Positions 18,500-27,906 of a stretch of 64,000 bases of DNA are shown here, one piece after another. Positions within the stretch are counted from its first letter, which is position 1, and the number at the start of each line of letters is the position of its first letter. A program made the translations under genes and the position numbers. The stretch spans positions 117,744 through 181,743 of the forward strand of contig JAEWRL010000186.1 in NCBI GenBank assembly GCA_023398955.1. The letters are read 5' to 3'. Source of the stretch: Pseudomonadota bacterium (GTDB lineage: Bacteria; Myxococcota_A; Polyangia; Polyangiales; Polyangiaceae). The notes below the pieces were generated by a model that did not search any database, was not told the DNA's origin, and was given only the letters and a program-made list of their open reading frames with translations.

Positions 18500-19390
18500 A
18501 TGACGGTTCAAGTTCGCGCCATGGCGGCAGGGGTGAGCGATGTCGGGCTGCAGCGCGATCACAACGAGGACAGCTACACGGTACTCCAGGACCAACAGTT
18601 GTTCGTTGTCGCTGACGGAATGGGAGGGCACCGCGCTGGGGACGTAGCGAGCCAGTTGGCGGTGGAGTCCATCTCGCAGTTCTTCATGGCCAACATGGGT
18701 GGCGCCGATGCCACGTGGCCGTTTCACTTCGATGCACGGCTGTCGGAAGAGGAGAACCGACTCTTGACCAGTATTCGGCTGGCAAACCGTCGCATCGTCG
18801 AGCGAAGCACGCGGAACCAGGAGTGCCACGGGATGGGAACGACGGTTGTCGGTGCCCTGTTCAGCCCGAGCAAACAGACGATGTACATCGGGCACGTGGG
18901 CGATAGTCGCGCCTACCGTATCCGTGATGGCAGAATCGAGCAGATCACGCGGGATCACTCCCTCGTGAACGACTACCTGCTTGCTATGCCCGAGCTTACC
19001 GAAGAGCAGAGAAGTGAGCTCCCGAAGAACGTCATCACCCGTGCTCTAGGGATGCAGGATCACGTGGCGGTGGATATTCAAGCGACTGATGCGCGTCCGG
19101 GGGACTGCTTCGTACTCTGTTCGGATGGCCTCAGTGGCATGCTGGAAGACGAAGAGATACGCGTCATCGTCACGACGAACGAGGATATTACCGAAGCGTG
19201 CCGCGAGTTAGTGGTCGCAGCAAACGAGCACGGTGGTGAGGACAACATCACGGCCGTCATCGTCAAGCTGCTTGCCGACCATGAGTCCGCCCACGGCGAA
19301 GCTCCTGCTGCCGACACCATCCCGGTGGCGGGAGATGCTGAAACGCCCGCAGCGGCTGCGACGAGCGGAAGAGTAGGGGGAGGGACCTGA
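18500..19390 (+). CDS. PP2C-family serine/threonine protein phosphatase
   Basis: A 296-residue soluble phosphatase that removes phosphate from Ser/Thr of proteins phosphorylated by Hanks-type kinases. All core motifs are present: SDVGLQRDHNEDS, VVADGMGGHRAGDVAS (metal-binding Asp), GMGTTVVGALF, IGHVGDSRAYRI, ITRDHSLV, LCSDGLSGML and GGEDNITAVIV. After about residue 262 an Ala/Glu-rich tail has no fold. A Ser/Thr kinase (62 kb) and two FHA proteins (38 and 54 kb) in the window suggest phospho-Thr signalling in this organism, but no direct partner is adjacent. Confidence 0.93.
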   Translation: MTVQVRAMAAGVSDVGLQRDHNEDSYTVLQDQQLFVVADGMGGHRAGDVASQLAVESISQFFMANMGGADATWPFHFDARLSEEENRLLTSIRLANRRIVERSTRNQECHGMGTTVVGALFSPSKQTMYIGHVGDSRAYRIRDGRIEQITRDHSLVNDYLLAMPELTEEQRSELPKNVITRALGMQDHVAVDIQATDARPGDCFVLCSDGLSGMLEDEEIRVIVTTNEDITEACRELVVAANEHGGEDNITAVIVKLLADHESAHGEAPAADTIPVAGDAETPAAAATSGRVGGGT

Positions 19391-19410
19391 CGCCCACTCC
19401 CCGGGTGCCT

Positions 19411-19998
19411 TCAGCCCGAGCACTGCTCGAAGAAAACGTGTCCCGTGACCCGACAAGCCGTGTCTGGCGTGCTCGTGAGGACGGGGCAATCGAAGGAGCC
19501 GTAGACGGCGCCCCGCTCGATGAAGTAGCCGCCGCCGGTCGTCGTCAACGTACACGCCTGGCCGTTGACGGCGCGGGACGATAGAGAACCAAACCAGTCG
19601 AGCTGGGAGAGGTCCATCGTCAGGCCGCTCCCCTGCCCGTCCGCACCCACATCTCCGCGGAGTGCGAACTGCGTGTCGCCATTGCTGAACTTCAGTTGGA
19701 CGGAGAAGCCGTCGTCGGCTCCCGCGACGGTGCAGGATACCTGGAGCCCGTTCTCACCGTTGGCGTAGGTTGTTCCGGGGCGAGCGTCACTCGGGGCGCT
19801 TGCCTGATCGGGCAGGTACACCAGGTCCTGAAAGATGCTGTTGCAGACCATGTTTGCCGGCCTGTCGTTCGTCAGGGTGGAGCTGACGAAGTAGTGCAGC
19901 GCGCCGCGGGGATCAGGGGAGCTCGATTCGCCGCAGGCGGCCGCTCCCAGCAAGAGAACACCCACGGTACTAGCGGCGAACAGCGATTGTCTTGTCAT
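19411..19998 (-). CDS. Hypothetical lipoprotein
   Basis: A 195-residue predicted lipoprotein (TVGVLLLGAAAC, C22 lipid anchor). The mature part is beta-rich, has several Cys in pairs and ends HVFFEQCSG; I do not recognise a domain. AGGAGG lies upstream of the ATG. It converges on the PP2C gene with a gap of only 20 bases. Confidence 0.7.
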   Translation of the reverse strand: MTRQSLFAASTVGVLLLGAAACGESSSPDPRGALHYFVSSTLTNDRPANMVCNSIFQDLVYLPDQASAPSDARPGTTYANGENGLQVSCTVAGADDGFSVQLKFSNGDTQFALRGDVGADGQGSGLTMDLSQLDWFGSLSSRAVNGQACTLTTTGGGYFIERGAVYGSFDCPVLTSTPDTACRVTGHVFFEQCSG

Positions 19999-20151
19999 GG
20001 CGCCCGAATCCTCCTGACGACGTCGTCGTCGGTTTTCTACCCGATCGAGGCGGATTCATAAAGCGCCCTGTGACGGTCAGCCGCCTTTTGTTGGCACCTT
20101 CGAGCAACGATGCACTGGCGAGGGCTACCGTCAGTGCCGTCGGCGGAACAA

Positions 20152-20227
20152 TGGGGTGAGTGACGGGAATTGAACCCGCGACAACTGGAGCCACAATCCA
20201 GTGCTCTACCACTGAGCTACACCCACC
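20152..20227 (-). tRNA. tRNA-His (GUG)
   Basis: A cloverleaf on the minus strand: acceptor GTGGGTG pairs with CACTCAC, D-arm GCTCAGTGGTAGAGC, anticodon stem CTGGA with loop TTGTGGC (anticodon GTG, His), and T-arm GCGGGTTCAATTCCCGT. The extra 5' G (position -1) faces the discriminator C, the identity mark of tRNA-His, and CCA is encoded. Confidence 0.95.
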
Positions 20228-20691
20228 ATCTCCTGCGAGGCCCGCGAAGAGACGAATCGATGATCCCATCGGGATGCCTCGACGTCGCGCTATCTAGCTC
20301 ACGTTTGGGGGCCCGCGCAACTCGGATGCGGTCTTGGCGGAGCGAAGGATGCTTTTTAGCGGGGTGCCCTGCTTGGGTGGCCAGTTCAGGCAGTTGGTGG
20401 GCCGGTTGAATTGTCTGCGCCGTCGGCGTCGCCTTCCGCCCCGCCATTTACCTGCAACTGGATTCCGGCCCGACAGCAAGGTGCCTGACCGGGCGCGGTG
20501 GCAGGGAAGGGAGTGGGTGTCGCAGCTGCCTTCCGAACTTGGTGCAAGAGCCTTGGCACACCAAGCACCGGTGCAGTACGAGAGCCAAGTAACGTTCCGA
20601 GGGTGCGGGCTTCTGGACTCTGCACGAGGGCGCGTTTCGAGCTATAAGGCCGAGCGCACACCTTGATCTTTCATGCTCAAAGGACGGCAAA
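20228..20691. other. Intergenic region between tRNA-His and HEAT gene
   Basis: About 460 bases. A 110-codon plus frame here has no domain and looks like chance; I see no RNA gene or repeat. It probably carries the tRNA promoter (minus strand) and that of the HEAT gene. Confidence 0.35.
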
Positions 20692-21444
20692 ATGGGCCTC
20701 TTCGACCTCTTCTTCGGGAAAAAGCAGACATCAGTCGAGACTGAGAAGCCCAAAACAGAGAGGGAACTCCAGCGGTACGAGCGACTGGTCTCGAACAAGC
20801 TGTCTCAGAACTACGACCGTCAGGAGGCCTTGGAGCAGCTCGCGCGGGCGGGCACGGCAAGAAGTGCCGAGATCCTGCTCAAACGATTCAATTGGCAGAT
20901 GGACCCGTCCATCACAGACCAAGAGGAGAAGCAACTCGCCGTCGAGGGCATCGCTGCAGCTGGTGAAGCCGCACTCGAGCCGATCCGGGCGTACTGTCGC
21001 AAGGCGGATAGCCTGACTTGGCCCACGAAGGCGCTGCGCCTCATCGTGCCTCCTGAGAGGCTGGAGGAGGAACTCCTCGCGCTGCTTGATGCATTCGATA
21101 CGGAGTATGTGCGTAATCCAGAACCCAAGGTTCAGCTCATCACGCTCCTGCAGGAGTTTCGCTCCGAGGACGTGCGTATCGCGACCGAGCCATTTCTCCT
21201 CGATATGAGTGAGTCAGTACGCTTTGCGGCGGTCAATACAGTGTTCAGCGTCGGTGATGCGAAGAGCGCTCCCGCGCTCGTCGAGGCGATGGCCGAAGAG
21301 GAGTCCCTCAGGGTGAGGAACCGGATCGCGTCCGGGCTTTCGGAGCAGGGGTGGGTCCTGCCTGAGGAAGTCCGCAGCGCCTGCCAGGGCGCACTCCCGC
21401 AACGGTATACGGTGGACGGCGAGGGCCGCGTCCAAACCGCTTAG
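20692..21444 (+). CDS. HEAT-repeat protein
   Basis: A 250-residue soluble protein. After MGLFDLFFGKK and a charged stretch, residues about 30-230 form alpha-hairpin (HEAT-like) repeats, e.g. RQEALEQLARAGTARSAEILLKRF and SVRFAAVNTVFSVGDAKSAPALVEAM. Such proteins are scaffolds; no catalytic motif is seen. The MGLFD(L/F)F start is common in small bacterial membrane-associated scaffold proteins. It ends at a terminator hairpin and converges with the beta-barrel operon. Confidence 0.8.
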   Translation: MGLFDLFFGKKQTSVETEKPKTERELQRYERLVSNKLSQNYDRQEALEQLARAGTARSAEILLKRFNWQMDPSITDQEEKQLAVEGIAAAGEAALEPIRAYCRKADSLTWPTKALRLIVPPERLEEELLALLDAFDTEYVRNPEPKVQLITLLQEFRSEDVRIATEPFLLDMSESVRFAAVNTVFSVGDAKSAPALVEAMAEEESLRVRNRIASGLSEQGWVLPEEVRSACQGALPQRYTVDGEGRVQTA

Positions 21445-21481
21445 CGGCGGAAGTGTGGCCGCTGCGGCGCGAGAAGAACCG

Positions 21482-21507
21482 GCTCGGGCTCGCGCTCACG
21501 CCCGAGC
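21482..21507 (+). terminator. Terminator hairpin of the HEAT gene
   Basis: Perfect 8-bp stem GCTCGGGC/GCCCGAGC with a 10-base loop, followed by GCTTTCC. It lies 37 bases past the stop codon; the T-run is short. Confidence 0.55.
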
Positions 21508-21536
21508 GCTTTCCCCACGCTACTTCTACGAAACGA

Positions 21537-21568
21537 TCAACGCCCAGAGAAGAAGCCCTGGGCGTTGA
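21537..21568 (-). terminator. Terminator of the beta-barrel operon
   Basis: Perfect 11-bp inverted repeat TCAACGCCCAG/CTGGGCGTTGA with a 10-base loop, 30 bases past the stop codon of the minus-strand operon. On that strand it is followed by the T-containing TCGTTTCGT. Confidence 0.75.
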
Positions 21569-21598
21569 CCAGCACCGAAGTGCGCGATCCAAGCGGCT

Positions 21599-22528
21599 CT
21601 ACTCGCTGAGGCCGTACTCGAACGGGAAGTAGAGGTTGTAGCTGACCGTCACCATCTGATTGAACTGGAACTGCCGGTCTTGGTCGGTGATCTTGCCGTC
21701 GGGGAAGTCATCGTCCTGACCTCCGCCTGCGGTGTCGAAGCCGCCGGTGTTCCAAGCGAACGGCAGCGCCCGCCACTCCACGCCGAGGGCGCTCCACTCA
21801 TTGGCGTAGAAGGTGAGCCCCGTTCCGAAGGTCGGCGCGATGGCCATCCGGGACTCCCGCTCGAACGAGAAAGCGTCGTTGAGGCTACAGGGAGCCGTCG
21901 GGGTGTTGTCGCAGGGCGCGCGCTCCTTCAGACCGACGAATGCGCCGCCGAGAAAGAAGTAGAGGTCCGTGTCCACGTAAATGGCCTTGAACAACGAGAT
22001 CTTCCCCCGAAAGGGAATCAGTGTGACCTGTGGCGCAGCGACCCAGTCAATCTGCCCCAACTGCTCCTCGAAGTCCGCACCAAGGTTCACCTTGGTGAGC
22101 AACAAGTCCAGGTCGTCGTTCGTGTCTGCCCGGGTTGCCTCGTCTTGGACGTTGAGGCGCCGAGTGCGATTGACCTTCTGGATCTCCTTCGAGAGGGCGG
22201 TGGGTCTGTGGAGTGGCCCGAACGCCACACCTCCCCAGACGCCGACCGCCAGCCACTCGGTGATGTTGTAGTTGAGCCGCGCTCCCGGGAGGATCTCACG
22301 CTGGTACTCGTCCAAGAGTGTGAACGAGACAGACGGTGCCAGCTCGAACCGCCCTTCGCGGTGAAGGCGCAGCTTCCGCACCGCAGGTGCACCAGCTAGC
22401 GGGCCCGTCAGGAGAATTTCCTGTGCCTGTGCGGTCTCGCCGACGGTGGCGAGAGCCGCTATAGCGGCCAACCCGGCAAGGAGCCGGCGCGTATTTGCCG
22501 ATCGCTTCATCGTGGTCGTAGTGCCCAT
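21599..22528 (-). CDS. Outer-membrane beta-barrel protein, GltA/GltB type
   Basis: A 309-residue outer-membrane protein: signal peptide (RRLLAGLAAIAALATVGETAQA), then an RKLRLHREGRFELAPSVSFTLLDEYQREILPGA segment, where the aligned charged strand and LLDEYxR are typical of the myxobacterial beta-barrel family that includes GltA and GltB. Alternating amphipathic strands follow, ending in a YNLYFPFEYGLSE strand. It is the second gene of a pair with a similar barrel 30 bases upstream. In Myxococcus such barrels form the outer-membrane part of the gliding focal-adhesion complex; that role is inferred here from the Glt genes 7 kb away. I chose ATG 22528 for its GAGG site; 22510 and 22561 are alternatives. 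Confidence 0.8.
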   Translation of the reverse strand: MGTTTTMKRSANTRRLLAGLAAIAALATVGETAQAQEILLTGPLAGAPAVRKLRLHREGRFELAPSVSFTLLDEYQREILPGARLNYNITEWLAVGVWGGVAFGPLHRPTALSKEIQKVNRTRRLNVQDEATRADTNDDLDLLLTKVNLGADFEEQLGQIDWVAAPQVTLIPFRGKISLFKAIYVDTDLYFFLGGAFVGLKERAPCDNTPTAPCSLNDAFSFERESRMAIAPTFGTGLTFYANEWSALGVEWRALPFAWNTGGFDTAGGGQDDDFPDGKITDQDRQFQFNQMVTVSYNLYFPFEYGLSE

Positions 22529-22557
22529 GGTTGCTTGACCTCGCTCCTCGCCACACA

Positions 22558-23502
22558 TCACTTGGGCAACCGATACTCGAAAGAGAACGGTAGAAAGATC
22601 GAAACGCCAAGCTGTGCTTGGACGTTGTTGGTGATTCTCTTCTGGTCAAGCCAGGTCGACTCGTCACGGCGGTCTTCCGGGCTGGACGCCACCTGGAGAT
22701 TCTCCAGCTCTTCGTTGTAAATGTAGTCCCGCAGCTCAAGCATTGCGGCGAACCACCGGTTGAAGAAGATACGTAGCCCCACACCTGCGTTGAACGCTAG
22801 CTTTGGCTTGTACTCGAAGTTCCGGTAGTCCGGATCGAACACGGGGATAGCCCGGGTGCTGAGCGCGCCGACCCCGCCAACGACGTAGGCATCGTAGTGG
22901 AAAATGAAGTCCTGGAACCCAGCGAACTTCCCATAGGCCGGAACGTAACTGAAGTTCAGTGCCGCGCCCCAATCATACTCATTGAGCGGCACACCGACGC
23001 GCGCGGCCCGTCGAACGTCAGCATTGAACTCGCTGTCGATGTTCAGGGGTCGGTAGTAGTTGCCGTTGATGCCTACCGCCAACACGTTCGTGATGTAGTA
23101 GTTCACTGCAAGGCCGGGGCCCGGATGTTTCACGAACTGGTCATTCCAGGTGAACGACCAGTAAGGGTTAATCTCGAAACGGCGCACGCGCAACGCGTAG
23201 ATCTGTTGCACGGCGTACATCTCGGGATCGAGAGGCTTCTTGGCCTCCTCTTCCATGTTGATTTTCGGGCAGGCATCCGGGTCGATCTGACAGATCGCAT
23301 CCAGACCCCCTTCTGCGCCCTCTAGTGCTTCCTGGTCGTCCACGGCGAGCTCATCGTCTACCGCGGCTTCTCCGGCTTCACCTTCCGCGCCCTCTTCAAC
23401 GGGTGCTTCTCCGGCTCCTTCGTCGTCTTCTTGAGCCAGCGCTACCGCAGGCAAGCCGCACAGCGCCGCCGCGACGAGGAGCCCGATGCAAGTCTTATTC
23501 AT
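22558..23502 (-). CDS. Outer-membrane beta-barrel protein, GltA/GltB type
   Basis: A 314-residue protein, first gene of the pair. After a signal peptide (CIGLLVAAALCGLPAVALAQ) comes a very acidic Glu/Ala/Asp stretch (about residues 22-70), then a short Cys pair (ICQIDPDACP). The barrel starts at YALRVRRFEINPYWSFTWNDQFV and ends FLPFSFEYRLPK. The RRFEINPYWSFTxNDQFV strand closely parallels the RFELAPSVSFTLLDEYQ strand of its neighbour, so the two are paralogues. The acidic plug is unusual and may bind cations or contact the periplasmic partner. The next gene starts within 30 bases, so they form one operon. Confidence 0.8.
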   Translation of the reverse strand: MNKTCIGLLVAAALCGLPAVALAQEDDEGAGEAPVEEGAEGEAGEAAVDDELAVDDQEALEGAEGGLDAICQIDPDACPKINMEEEAKKPLDPEMYAVQQIYALRVRRFEINPYWSFTWNDQFVKHPGPGLAVNYYITNVLAVGINGNYYRPLNIDSEFNADVRRAARVGVPLNEYDWGAALNFSYVPAYGKFAGFQDFIFHYDAYVVGGVGALSTRAIPVFDPDYRNFEYKPKLAFNAGVGLRIFFNRWFAAMLELRDYIYNEELENLQVASSPEDRRDESTWLDQKRITNNVQAQLGVSIFLPFSFEYRLPK

Positions 23503-23662
23503 CGATGCCTCTTCCGCTTGATACTGGATCCACCGCTGCCTTGAACGAGTCGTCCAACTACGTAATAATATTGCACAAATCTGCCAAGCGCGAGTGACGC
23601 GGGACTATATCACGCGGCATTTCGCCCGATCAACAACCAATTCCTCGGGCATCGCCACCAGG

Positions 23663-24877
23663 TCACGATGGCTCCGCCTCTCTGCCCAAAAGGGCCTCAA
23701 CGAACTCTGCGGGAACGAAGTCCCGAAGATCCTCGGCGCGCTCGCCCAGCCCGATAAAGCGCACCGGCAACCCGAGGGTGTCACAGACGCCAAGGACCAT
23801 GCCGCCTTTGGCCGTGCCATCGAGTTTCGTCAGCACCAGCCCGGTTACGGGAAGCGCCTCGGCAAACTCGCTCGCTTGTGCGAGCGCGTTCTGTCCATTT
23901 GTCGCGTCCAACACCAAGAGCACTTCATGAGGTGCGCCGGGCATGGCCTTCTCCGCCGTGCGCGCGACCTTCTTCAGCTCAGCCATCAGGTTGGATTTCG
24001 TATGCAGACGTCCTGCAGTGTCCGCAAGTACGACATCGGCACCGTGCTCGTTTGCTCGTTGAATGGCGTCGAAAACTACGCTCCCTGGATCCGCCCCATC
24101 CTTGCCGCGGACTACTTCTACGCCGACGCGTTCGCCCCAAATGACTAGCTGCTGGACCGCTGCCGCGCGGAAAGTGTCGCCAGCGGCGAGCACGCAGCTG
24201 CGTCCCTCCGCTGTGAGTCGAGTCGCGAGCTTGCCGATGGTCGTCGTCTTGCCAGAGCCGTTCACTCCGACCAAGAGCACGACTGTTGGTTTCTTGGTGA
24301 GCGGGAAGGCACCGGATTCCCCTCCGGCGCTCAGGATTGCCGTCGCCTCGGAGCGCAGTGCAGCCCAGACCTTCGTTTCATCGGCAAGATCCCCACCTGG
24401 GAGATCACCGCGAATCGCGTCGAGAATCCGCCCCGTCGTTTTGACTCCAACGTCCGAGGAAAGCAGCACTTCCTCGATCTCGGTGGCGAGCTCCGGGCTC
24501 ATCTCGCGCTTGCCAACCAGCAGGGCGCGCAGCCTTCCGAAGAAGCCACTTTCGCTTCGCGATTTGGCAAGCCCCTGCCTCAATCCGCCGACATCCGGTA
24601 CATGCCGAAGCGAGGGACGTGCGCCCACATCGATTTCCGCGGAGACTCGCTCGGGCTCCGTGAGTTCGGGCGCAGGAGCCACACCCATACCGGGAACGGG
24701 CTCCGCAGAGGCGGCCTCTTCTGGCTCCGGCATGGGAACCTCGGCGGATGCCGCACTCGCCTCGTCCGCAGGTTGTCCCTCTTGAGGGGTTCGGCGCACC
24801 GGCTCCGACCTCTTGCGGAGCAAGAGAAGCAGGGCGATGAACGCCGCGGCGATTACCAATGCGTATACAACTTCCAT
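23663..24877 (-). CDS. ftsY: Signal recognition particle receptor FtsY
   Basis: A 404-residue GTPase that docks ribosome-SRP complexes at the membrane. The N-terminus is a real membrane helix (VVYALVIAAAFIALLLLL), followed by a Glu/Ala/Pro-rich acidic linker to about residue 85 (the A region). The NG domain follows: GVNGSGKTTTIGKLA (G1), DTFRAAAVQQL, DTAGRLHTKSNLM, TKLDGTAKGG and a closing FIGLGERAEDLRDFVPAEFVEALLG. The ATG at 24877 starts right at the membrane helix; the upstream frame to 24937 is read as non-coding. It is 56 bases downstream of the carboxypeptidase-regulatory-like gene. Confidence 0.96.
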   Translation of the reverse strand: MEVVYALVIAAAFIALLLLLRKRSEPVRRTPQEGQPADEASAASAEVPMPEPEEAASAEPVPGMGVAPAPELTEPERVSAEIDVGARPSLRHVPDVGGLRQGLAKSRSESGFFGRLRALLVGKREMSPELATEIEEVLLSSDVGVKTTGRILDAIRGDLPGGDLADETKVWAALRSEATAILSAGGESGAFPLTKKPTVVLLVGVNGSGKTTTIGKLATRLTAEGRSCVLAAGDTFRAAAVQQLVIWGERVGVEVVRGKDGADPGSVVFDAIQRANEHGADVVLADTAGRLHTKSNLMAELKKVARTAEKAMPGAPHEVLLVLDATNGQNALAQASEFAEALPVTGLVLTKLDGTAKGGMVLGVCDTLGLPVRFIGLGERAEDLRDFVPAEFVEALLGREAEPS

Positions 24878-24933
24878 GTGGCCATGGCCCTTCGGCAGCG
24901 CTTGCGCACTATAGGAAGCGCGCGTGACGTCCG

Positions 24934-26694
24934 TCAACGCTGGAATGGTTGGTGCGCTGTTTTACTGGCTGCGGGCGGGTTGCTGGGGGGCCCGAGGGGG
25001 CGCTCCACACGCCTCTCCAGCTCGCCGACCCGGCGGGCGGCGCTCTCCGTCGGCAGCGCCGGACCGAAGGCGGCGTCTTCCACTTCTGCAGCCCAATCGC
25101 GCAGTGACGGCGAATCGAGGGCTTCGGCTCGCAGCCGCACATCTCGAGGCGTGGCCTCGTGATGGAGCCGGAGCCAGCCAGTTCGATGACGCGTCCAGGC
25201 GACAAACGACTCGAGTATCTGCCGACGGCGAGTAACTAGGCTGATCCGAACGGTACCGGGCGGCGGGGCGGCGCGCTCGAACCGCGCGTATTGGGGCGCC
25301 TCAACGGTGAACCGCGCTCCCTCGGGCAATGGAGTGTGCTCAAGCGCGAAAGTTCCGTCGCTGGCAGCATTCGCCCTGAACGTCGCAGACGAGCCGTCCA
25401 AGCGGGGCGCGATCACCGTGATGACTGCGCCAAGCACGGGAGAACCCTCGTGGGCGTCCACCACTACGCCGCGCCATCCGCTGGGACGGGAGTCTTGGAC
25501 GACATGGTGAAGTGCTGCAACCCCGCTGGGGCCGGGCAGCCCCTGGCTCGGAAGGGCTCCACGGAAGGCGCTCGGCCTGCGCCAGCTGAGCGCGAGCCAA
25601 GCCAGCACTGCGGCGGCCGCAACCCCCCACGGGACATGGCGCCAGCGGCTCGGGGGCGTCACGAGGAGCCTCACATCGAGTGGGGCTCCCGCTTGCCAGG
25701 CAGAGTTGTCCGGCAGGTATCGCACCCGCGCGGGAACCTCACCGTCGTAGTGGTGACGCTGAGGCGGCTCAAGCGAAGCCGTCCCTTTAACGAGCGGCTT
25801 CGTAATTGCTGGCATGCCCGGGAGCTCGAGGGAAATGGCTCCAGTGGGGATCTGGTTGCCGGCGGCTGTCGCCCCTACCGTCAGCGGCAGCTCGTACTGA
25901 TGGGACCCCTGAGTTGCGTGTGGAAGACCGAGGGTCACGCGAGCGGTTCGCAGCACCGTGGCACGCGTTTGGGCAGGGGCAAGGGTGAGAGTGCCCTGCG
26001 TTCGAGCCACGAGGGAAGCGAGGCCCGCTCTTCGCAGCTTGGTCCCGTCGAACTCGAACCGACAGGGCTCGCCCGCTCGAACCGTGGTTGTAGCGAGGAC
26101 CACCGAGCTGGAACCCGTTGGTTCCTCGAGCACGAGTTCGAGCCGGACTGGCTCTGCCGGCAGCTGCTCCGTCGCGTCAGCGTTCAAAGCAGTTTCGACT
26201 CTTACGGTGTGGACTACGGCGTCCAACGCAAGCTCGTCCGGGAGCGGAGCGAACCGCAGTTCCACGTTCTCGCGGCTGGTCTCGACGTTCGCACGGGCGG
26301 AGGTCCCTTCGTAGTGGACGGTGCCCGGAAACTCGACAAGAAAGGCCAGGTTCGGAGCTGCAGCGGGAGCCTCCCAGCGCAAACAGAAGCGCCCAGCGCT
26401 GTCGGTTTCGAGAGTGGGGCGAGTGCCGAATCGCGAGTCGCGACCATCCTCTGGACAGGCGCGAAATGTTCCTGAACCGTCCGTCGCTCGAGCCCGGACA
26501 GGTTGCTGCACCAGGGGGGCGCCTCGGTCGTCCGTCAGCACACCCCTGACGACGAAGCCGCCCTCCGCCAGTGGCGTCGCACGCGCGTGCAGCCGAGCCG
26601 CCGCCACCACTTGAAGTTCGAGTGGTGCAGCCAAGGACGTCGCGGCAAACGTCAGCAGCGCTCCGGCGAGATGAAGTCTGACTGATGAGAGCAT
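24934..26694 (-). CDS. Membrane protein with carboxypeptidase-regulatory-like domains
   Basis: A 586-residue predicted envelope protein. A signal peptide (LAGALLTFAATSLAA) precedes a beta-rich periplasmic part (about 25-360) that starts with VVRGVLTDDRGAPLVQQPVRA, an Ig-like/carboxypeptidase-regulatory pattern. One membrane helix follows (VPWGVAAAAVLAWLALSW), and then a second regulatory-like domain GWRGVVVDAHEGSPVLGAVITVIAP, which by this topology would be cytoplasmic. The role is unknown. The ATG at 26694 has AGG six bases upstream and starts right at the signal peptide. It is the likely first gene of an operon with ftsY. Confidence 0.7.
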   Translation of the reverse strand: MLSSVRLHLAGALLTFAATSLAAPLELQVVAAARLHARATPLAEGGFVVRGVLTDDRGAPLVQQPVRARATDGSGTFRACPEDGRDSRFGTRPTLETDSAGRFCLRWEAPAAAPNLAFLVEFPGTVHYEGTSARANVETSRENVELRFAPLPDELALDAVVHTVRVETALNADATEQLPAEPVRLELVLEEPTGSSSVVLATTTVRAGEPCRFEFDGTKLRRAGLASLVARTQGTLTLAPAQTRATVLRTARVTLGLPHATQGSHQYELPLTVGATAAGNQIPTGAISLELPGMPAITKPLVKGTASLEPPQRHHYDGEVPARVRYLPDNSAWQAGAPLDVRLLVTPPSRWRHVPWGVAAAAVLAWLALSWRRPSAFRGALPSQGLPGPSGVAALHHVVQDSRPSGWRGVVVDAHEGSPVLGAVITVIAPRLDGSSATFRANAASDGTFALEHTPLPEGARFTVEAPQYARFERAAPPPGTVRISLVTRRRQILESFVAWTRHRTGWLRLHHEATPRDVRLRAEALDSPSLRDWAAEVEDAAFGPALPTESAARRVGELERRVERPLGPPSNPPAASKTAHQPFQR

Positions 26695-26934
26695 CGCTAT
26701 CCTGGTTGGTCGCTCGGCGACGAGATGACCGCTGAAGGACTCCATGGTTCCGGCTACGCCGCGTTAGGTGTAAGTGGAAGCGCTCCGAGGAGGGAGTGGG
26801 GACCCCACCGGGGCATCCAGCGTACCACGGCGAGGTTCGGTGGAACGGCCGTCGTGAGGGGCCCCGCTGCTTTAGCGCTTTAGTTGGAGGCGGGGGCTGC
26901 CGTTCCCAGAAACAGGTTTCCGCGGCCGCTCACT

Positions 26935-27774
26935 ATGCCGACCTGTTTTCGCAGATCTATTACTAGAAGGATTCCCAGGCGGTCACTATGCGTTGCTGCC
27001 GTTGCGTTGGCGCTCCTGGGTACCGGGTGGGCGATGGCCGCGTCGAGCTCCGTCGCAGATCTGTCCGTGAAGCTCCTGCAGCACGATGACTTTCGAGTAC
27101 GCACTCAAGCGGCGCTCGCCCTGGGCGCAACGGGTAGCGAGTCGGCCGTAAAGCCGCTCTGCAGGGGGCTCTCAGACAAGAGCACAACGGTGCGCGCCGC
27201 GGCGGCGGCTGGTCTCGGCAAGCTCATGAAAGGGGGCGAGGAGTGCCTGCGGCAGCGCCTGGGCCGGGAGGCCAAGGTCTCCGTACGCACGGCGATACGA
27301 AAGACGCTCGACAAGTTCGAGGAAGCGGCGGGTGGGAAGATCACCGCTGGAACGCGCTACTATGTGTCGATCGCCGGGGTTACGGACCCGTCCGGCAAGG
27401 AAATGGGTGATCTGCACACCTTGGTTCGGCATGCCATGGCGGCCGCCGTGGGTGATCGCGACGACATTGCGTTCGCTCCCCCGGGCGAGCCCGCAGACGT
27501 CGGACGCCAGCGGCTAAAGGGCAGAGACGATATTCGCGGCTTCTACCTGGCTCCGAAGGTAACGCCAGCGCAGTTTTCGGACGGAAACCTGACGGTGCGC
27601 GTCGAGATTGCCATCTTTACCTATCCTACGAAGGTCCTGAAGGGCATGCTGCCTGTCAAGTTGACCGAGCAGGGCGTCGCCAGCGCAACCCGAGAGCGCG
27701 AAGAGAACCTGCTGCAGATGGCTGCAGCACGCGCGATGGAGAAGTTTGCGAGTCAGGTCGAGTCAATCCGATGA
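26935..27774 (+). CDS. Secreted HEAT-repeat protein
   Basis: A 279-residue exported protein. The signal peptide is SLCVAAVALALLGTGWAMA after an Arg-rich start. HEAT-like repeats cover about residues 40-125 (FRVRTQAALALGATGSESAVKPLCRGL and a second copy). The C-terminal 150 residues form an alpha/beta domain (YYVSIAGVTDPSG ... LTVRVEIAIFTYPTK) that I do not recognise. The start at 26935 is chosen for the signal peptide; an upstream in-frame ATG at 26884 exists. Confidence 0.7.
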   Translation: MPTCFRRSITRRIPRRSLCVAAVALALLGTGWAMAASSSVADLSVKLLQHDDFRVRTQAALALGATGSESAVKPLCRGLSDKSTTVRAAAAAGLGKLMKGGEECLRQRLGREAKVSVRTAIRKTLDKFEEAAGGKITAGTRYYVSIAGVTDPSGKEMGDLHTLVRHAMAAAVGDRDDIAFAPPGEPADVGRQRLKGRDDIRGFYLAPKVTPAQFSDGNLTVRVEIAIFTYPTKVLKGMLPVKLTEQGVASATREREENLLQMAAARAMEKFASQVESIR

Positions 27775-27906
27775 TCGGCGACGTTCCTGTTCGTAATCGA
27801 CGCTTTGGCAGCTTGCCCGTGCGCATTGCTACGTTGCGAGGTGCCGCCAACGAGGAGCGAACACGTCGGGCGGCAATGTCGACACGAGAACCCGAGGAGA
27901 TGCGTA

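Noticed and set aside
20334..20666. 110-codon plus frame between tRNA-His and the HEAT gene
   Set aside because: No domain, no ribosome site, and low-complexity Arg-rich sequence.
23550..23600. Sigma54-like TGGCA...TGCA upstream of the beta-barrel operon (minus strand)
   Set aside because: The spacing between the GG and GC elements is nine bases, not the required ten.
25291..26475. 394-codon plus-strand frame
   Set aside because: Antisense to the carboxypeptidase-regulatory-like protein; no domain, skewed composition.
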